From an uncultured Bacilli bacterium (lineage in GTDB: Bacteria; Bacillota_I; Bacilli_A; RF39; UBA660): a DNA stretch of 6,962 nucleotides. Positions 5,351-6,962 of this stretch are shown here, in pieces. The DNA lies in the NCBI GenBank assembly GCA_944329505.1, contig CALVIJ010000049.1, forward strand, positions 1 through 6,962, in the 5' to 3' direction. A model generated the notes under the pieces. It had not been told where the DNA came from and did no database searches. It saw only the letters and a program-made list of their open reading frames with translations. The position numbers and the translations under genes were made by a program. Each line of letters begins with the position of its first letter. The stretch's first letter is position 1.

Positions 5351-6962
5351 AAATTAATGTTACAATTCCACAAGTTAATAATACTAGTAGTAATGCTATA
5401 AGTGCAAATTTCCAAATATATTTCATCCATTCTTTGTAAGATACATCGAATAAACTAAGTCCAGCAATCAAAATTACACTTGTTGGGAAAATAAGCATTG
5501 CTACACCATAAACTGATTGAACTAGTAATCCTGCAACTGATAATGATGCTGCATCAAATCCAGACATAAATACTGATAAATCAGCAAGTAAGTAATATAA
5601 ATCATTAAAGAAGAAACTACCTAATAATGATGCAACTCCTGTTGTAAGAACATTAAATCCATCAGTAAATTCAAACACTTTGGCATTAATAGTATCAACT
5701 AATGTTCCAGTTCCATTATAAGAAGCTTGATATAAAATATATAAAATTACACTAGCTAAAGCGGCATAAATAGCTGTTGGAAGCCATTTCTTAACACCAC
5801 CAATAAAGCTTTCAATATATTCGTTTAAGCTTAATTTATAAATCCATGCAATTATAGCTGATGCAATTATCATTGCTACTACAAGATCGATATTACTCCA
5901 ATATCCTAACTCTGAAACACCACTTAATAAATGTTCAAAAATTGGGAAACCTTTAATTTCAACACCCATAATAGCTTCATGCATATTGCTAAATACATCT
6001 AAACCGAATGAATAATACCAATTATACATTCCTACTAAGCAAAGTATCAACATTAGTAAGAAAATAATAACCATCGGTACAGCACTAACTTTAGATTTCT
6101 CAGAAACCTTTTTAACTGGTTTAGACACTGCAAAAGCTTTAGTATTAGATTTTGACTTTGTAGTTTTCTTTTTACCAGTAGTTTTTGTGCTTGCTTTTTT
6201 AGTACTTGTCTTTTTAGTACTTGTATTAGGAGCTTTTTTACTAGAAGCTGCTTTTGTAGTTTTCTTAACTTCTTTAGTTACAGAAGATTTAGTTTCTTTA
6301 ACTTCTTTAACCTCTTTTTCTGTTTTGCTCATTTTAGCCTCTTTTAATTCTTTTTTCATATTCTTTTTACTAGATGTTAAAGCTACAAAAATAAGAGCGA
6401 TAATTAAAACAACTAGTAAAATGATTTTTGCGACAATTTGGTTATTCATATCAATGCCTAAAAGATTTGCTGTATAACCAGTAATATTAAAACCATATGT
6501 TGATGCAATAGAACCAACAAGTAAAGAACCTACTGTTGAAGCAAGAACTGTCACTTTATCATAATTCATTGCAAATAGTACTGCCGCAAATAAAGGTACT
6601 AAAACAAATAGTGGTAAAATTAATCCTGTAACTGAAGAAAGTACAGTAAATAAAATTATTGTTAAAACTAAAAATCCTTTTTCTTTACCTTTAAATACTC
6701 TTCCTAAACTATCAGTAACTTTTTCTAACGCACCAGTTTTTTCCAAAACGCCATAAAAACCACCAATAGTAGCAAATACTACACCATATAAAATAAATGT
6801 AATAAAAGCTTGGATAGGTGTATTAAATAAATCAATTAAACCAACAGGATCAATTCCATTAGTTGTAAGTTCACCACTTGTATAAGTACCTACCGGAATA
6901 ATCCAACTTAATACCACGTAAATTAAGAAAGATATTCCTATTACCTTAAGTAATTTTCTTTT
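5349..6962 (-). CDS. DcuC/YfcC-like membrane permease with lysine-rich central linker (N-terminus cut by window edge)
   Basis: The frame is open to base 6962, beginning KRKLLKVIGISF just inside a first membrane segment, so probably only a few residues are missing. It codes for 537 residues here. WIIPVGTY, LFNTPIQAF, the IGGFYGVLEKTGAL block and the C-terminal FPTS...AGLSL...YKEWMKYIWKF region are typical of YfcC-type permeases of the ion-transporter superfamily, which also holds DcuC and AbgT. Such proteins move organic anions or amino acids, often with a cation; the substrate cannot be read here. Counting from the GTG at 6917, about five segments lie before residue 181 and six or seven after 279. 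Between them (183-278) is a hydrophilic K/T/S-rich stretch with TSTKK repeats, unusual for the family. The gene is single-copy in its unit and ends in a strong terminator. Family fairly sure, specificity unknown. Confidence 0.85.
   Translation of the reverse strand, partial: KRKLLKVIGISFLIYVVLSWIIPVGTYTSGELTTNGIDPVGLIDLFNTPIQAFITFILYGVVFATIGGFYGVLEKTGALEKVTDSLGRVFKGKEKGFLVLTIILFTVLSSVTGLILPLFVLVPLFAAVLFAMNYDKVTVLASTVGSLLVGSIASTYGFNITGYTANLLGIDMNNQIVAKIILLVVLIIALIFVALTSSKKNMKKELKEAKMSKTEKEVKEVKETKSSVTKEVKKTTKAASSKKAPNTSTKKTSTKKASTKTTGKKKTTKSKSNTKAFAVSKPVKKVSEKSKVSAVPMVIIFLLMLILCLVGMYNWYYSFGLDVFSNMHEAIMGVEIKGFPIFEHLLSGVSELGYWSNIDLVVAMIIASAIIAWIYKLSLNEYIESFIGGVKKWLPTAIYAALASVILYILYQASYNGTGTLVDTINAKVFEFTDGFNVLTTGVASLLGSFFFNDLYYLLADLSVFMSGFDAASLSVAGLLVQSVYGVAMLIFPTSVILIAGLSLFDVSYKEWMKYIWKFALIALLLVLLTCGIVTLI
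6196..6225. repeat. 15-base tandem duplication in the permease linker
   Basis: TTTTTAGTACTTGTC (6196-6210) is followed directly by a copy with one difference in the last base (6211-6225). In the permease frame each unit encodes TSTKK, so the duplication adds five residues without breaking the frame. Degenerate relatives (ASTKTT, GKKKTT) follow in the protein, so the linker appears to have grown by repeat slippage. Confidence 0.9.

Noticed and set aside
6187..6477. Open frame on the plus strand (96 codons), looking like a hydrophobic membrane peptide
   Set aside because: It is the antisense of the lysine-rich linker: AAA/AAG lysine codons read as TTT/CTT on the other strand, which makes an artificial phenylalanine/leucine-rich sequence.
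6915..6917. GTG 6917 as the true start of the permease
   Set aside because: The frame stays open to the window edge, and the codons upstream complete the first membrane segment, so the real start is beyond base 6962.
1..6962. A defence, mobile or CRISPR system
   Set aside because: No transposase, integrase, nuclease, toxin-antitoxin pair, inverted terminal repeats or spaced direct repeats are seen; codon use and strand are uniform, which suggests core chromosome.

Overview
The window is an AT-rich stretch (roughly 70% A+T by eye) of a low-GC Gram-positive chromosome. Every gene I can support is on the minus strand, so transcription runs from high to low coordinates. Shine-Dalgarno sites are of the GGTGAT/GGTGG type, promoters are extended -10 boxes, codons are A/T-ending, and tryptophan is TGG throughout. 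Together with a YtgP-like MurJ, a Cse60-like small protein, a PcsB/CwlO-type M23 hydrolase and MscL, this points to the Bacillota: Bacilli, Erysipelotrichia or an uncultured gut lineage of the RF39 kind. The lineage is inferred, not proven. The envelope genes argue for a walled, single-membrane cell rather than a wall-less Mollicute.

Layout in order of transcription: (1) 6962-5349, the 3' part of a DcuC/YfcC-like permease whose two membrane halves are separated by an unusual ~95-residue lysine/threonine/serine-rich linker; it ends in a UUCG-loop terminator. (2) 5282-4884, mscL with a short periplasmic loop and a C-terminal four-cysteine zinc ribbon, followed by a small terminator. (3) 4834-2986, a two-gene unit of a YgjP-type HExxH metalloprotein and an exported M23 peptidoglycan hydrolase, closed by a hairpin terminator. 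(4) 2918 to beyond base 1, a unit of a 55-residue Cse60-like protein, the lipid II flippase-like MurJ/YtgP, and a five-segment membrane protein I do not recognise. That last gene starts with TTG, is cut by the left edge, and carries a 15-base homopolymer in frame.

Most of the genes serve the cell envelope: lipid II flipping (MurJ), wall cleavage (M23), osmotic release (MscL) and solute transport (permease). Intergenic spaces are tiny. All three terminators overlap the stop codon of the gene they end, and the next promoter begins within a few bases of the U-tract. No stretch over 300 bases lacks a gene. I see no RNA gene, insertion sequence, CRISPR array or phage signature. I did not find a clear new multi-gene system. 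The most distinctive items are the lysine-rich permease linker, the unknown membrane protein with its A15 tract, and the Cse60-murJ coupling.
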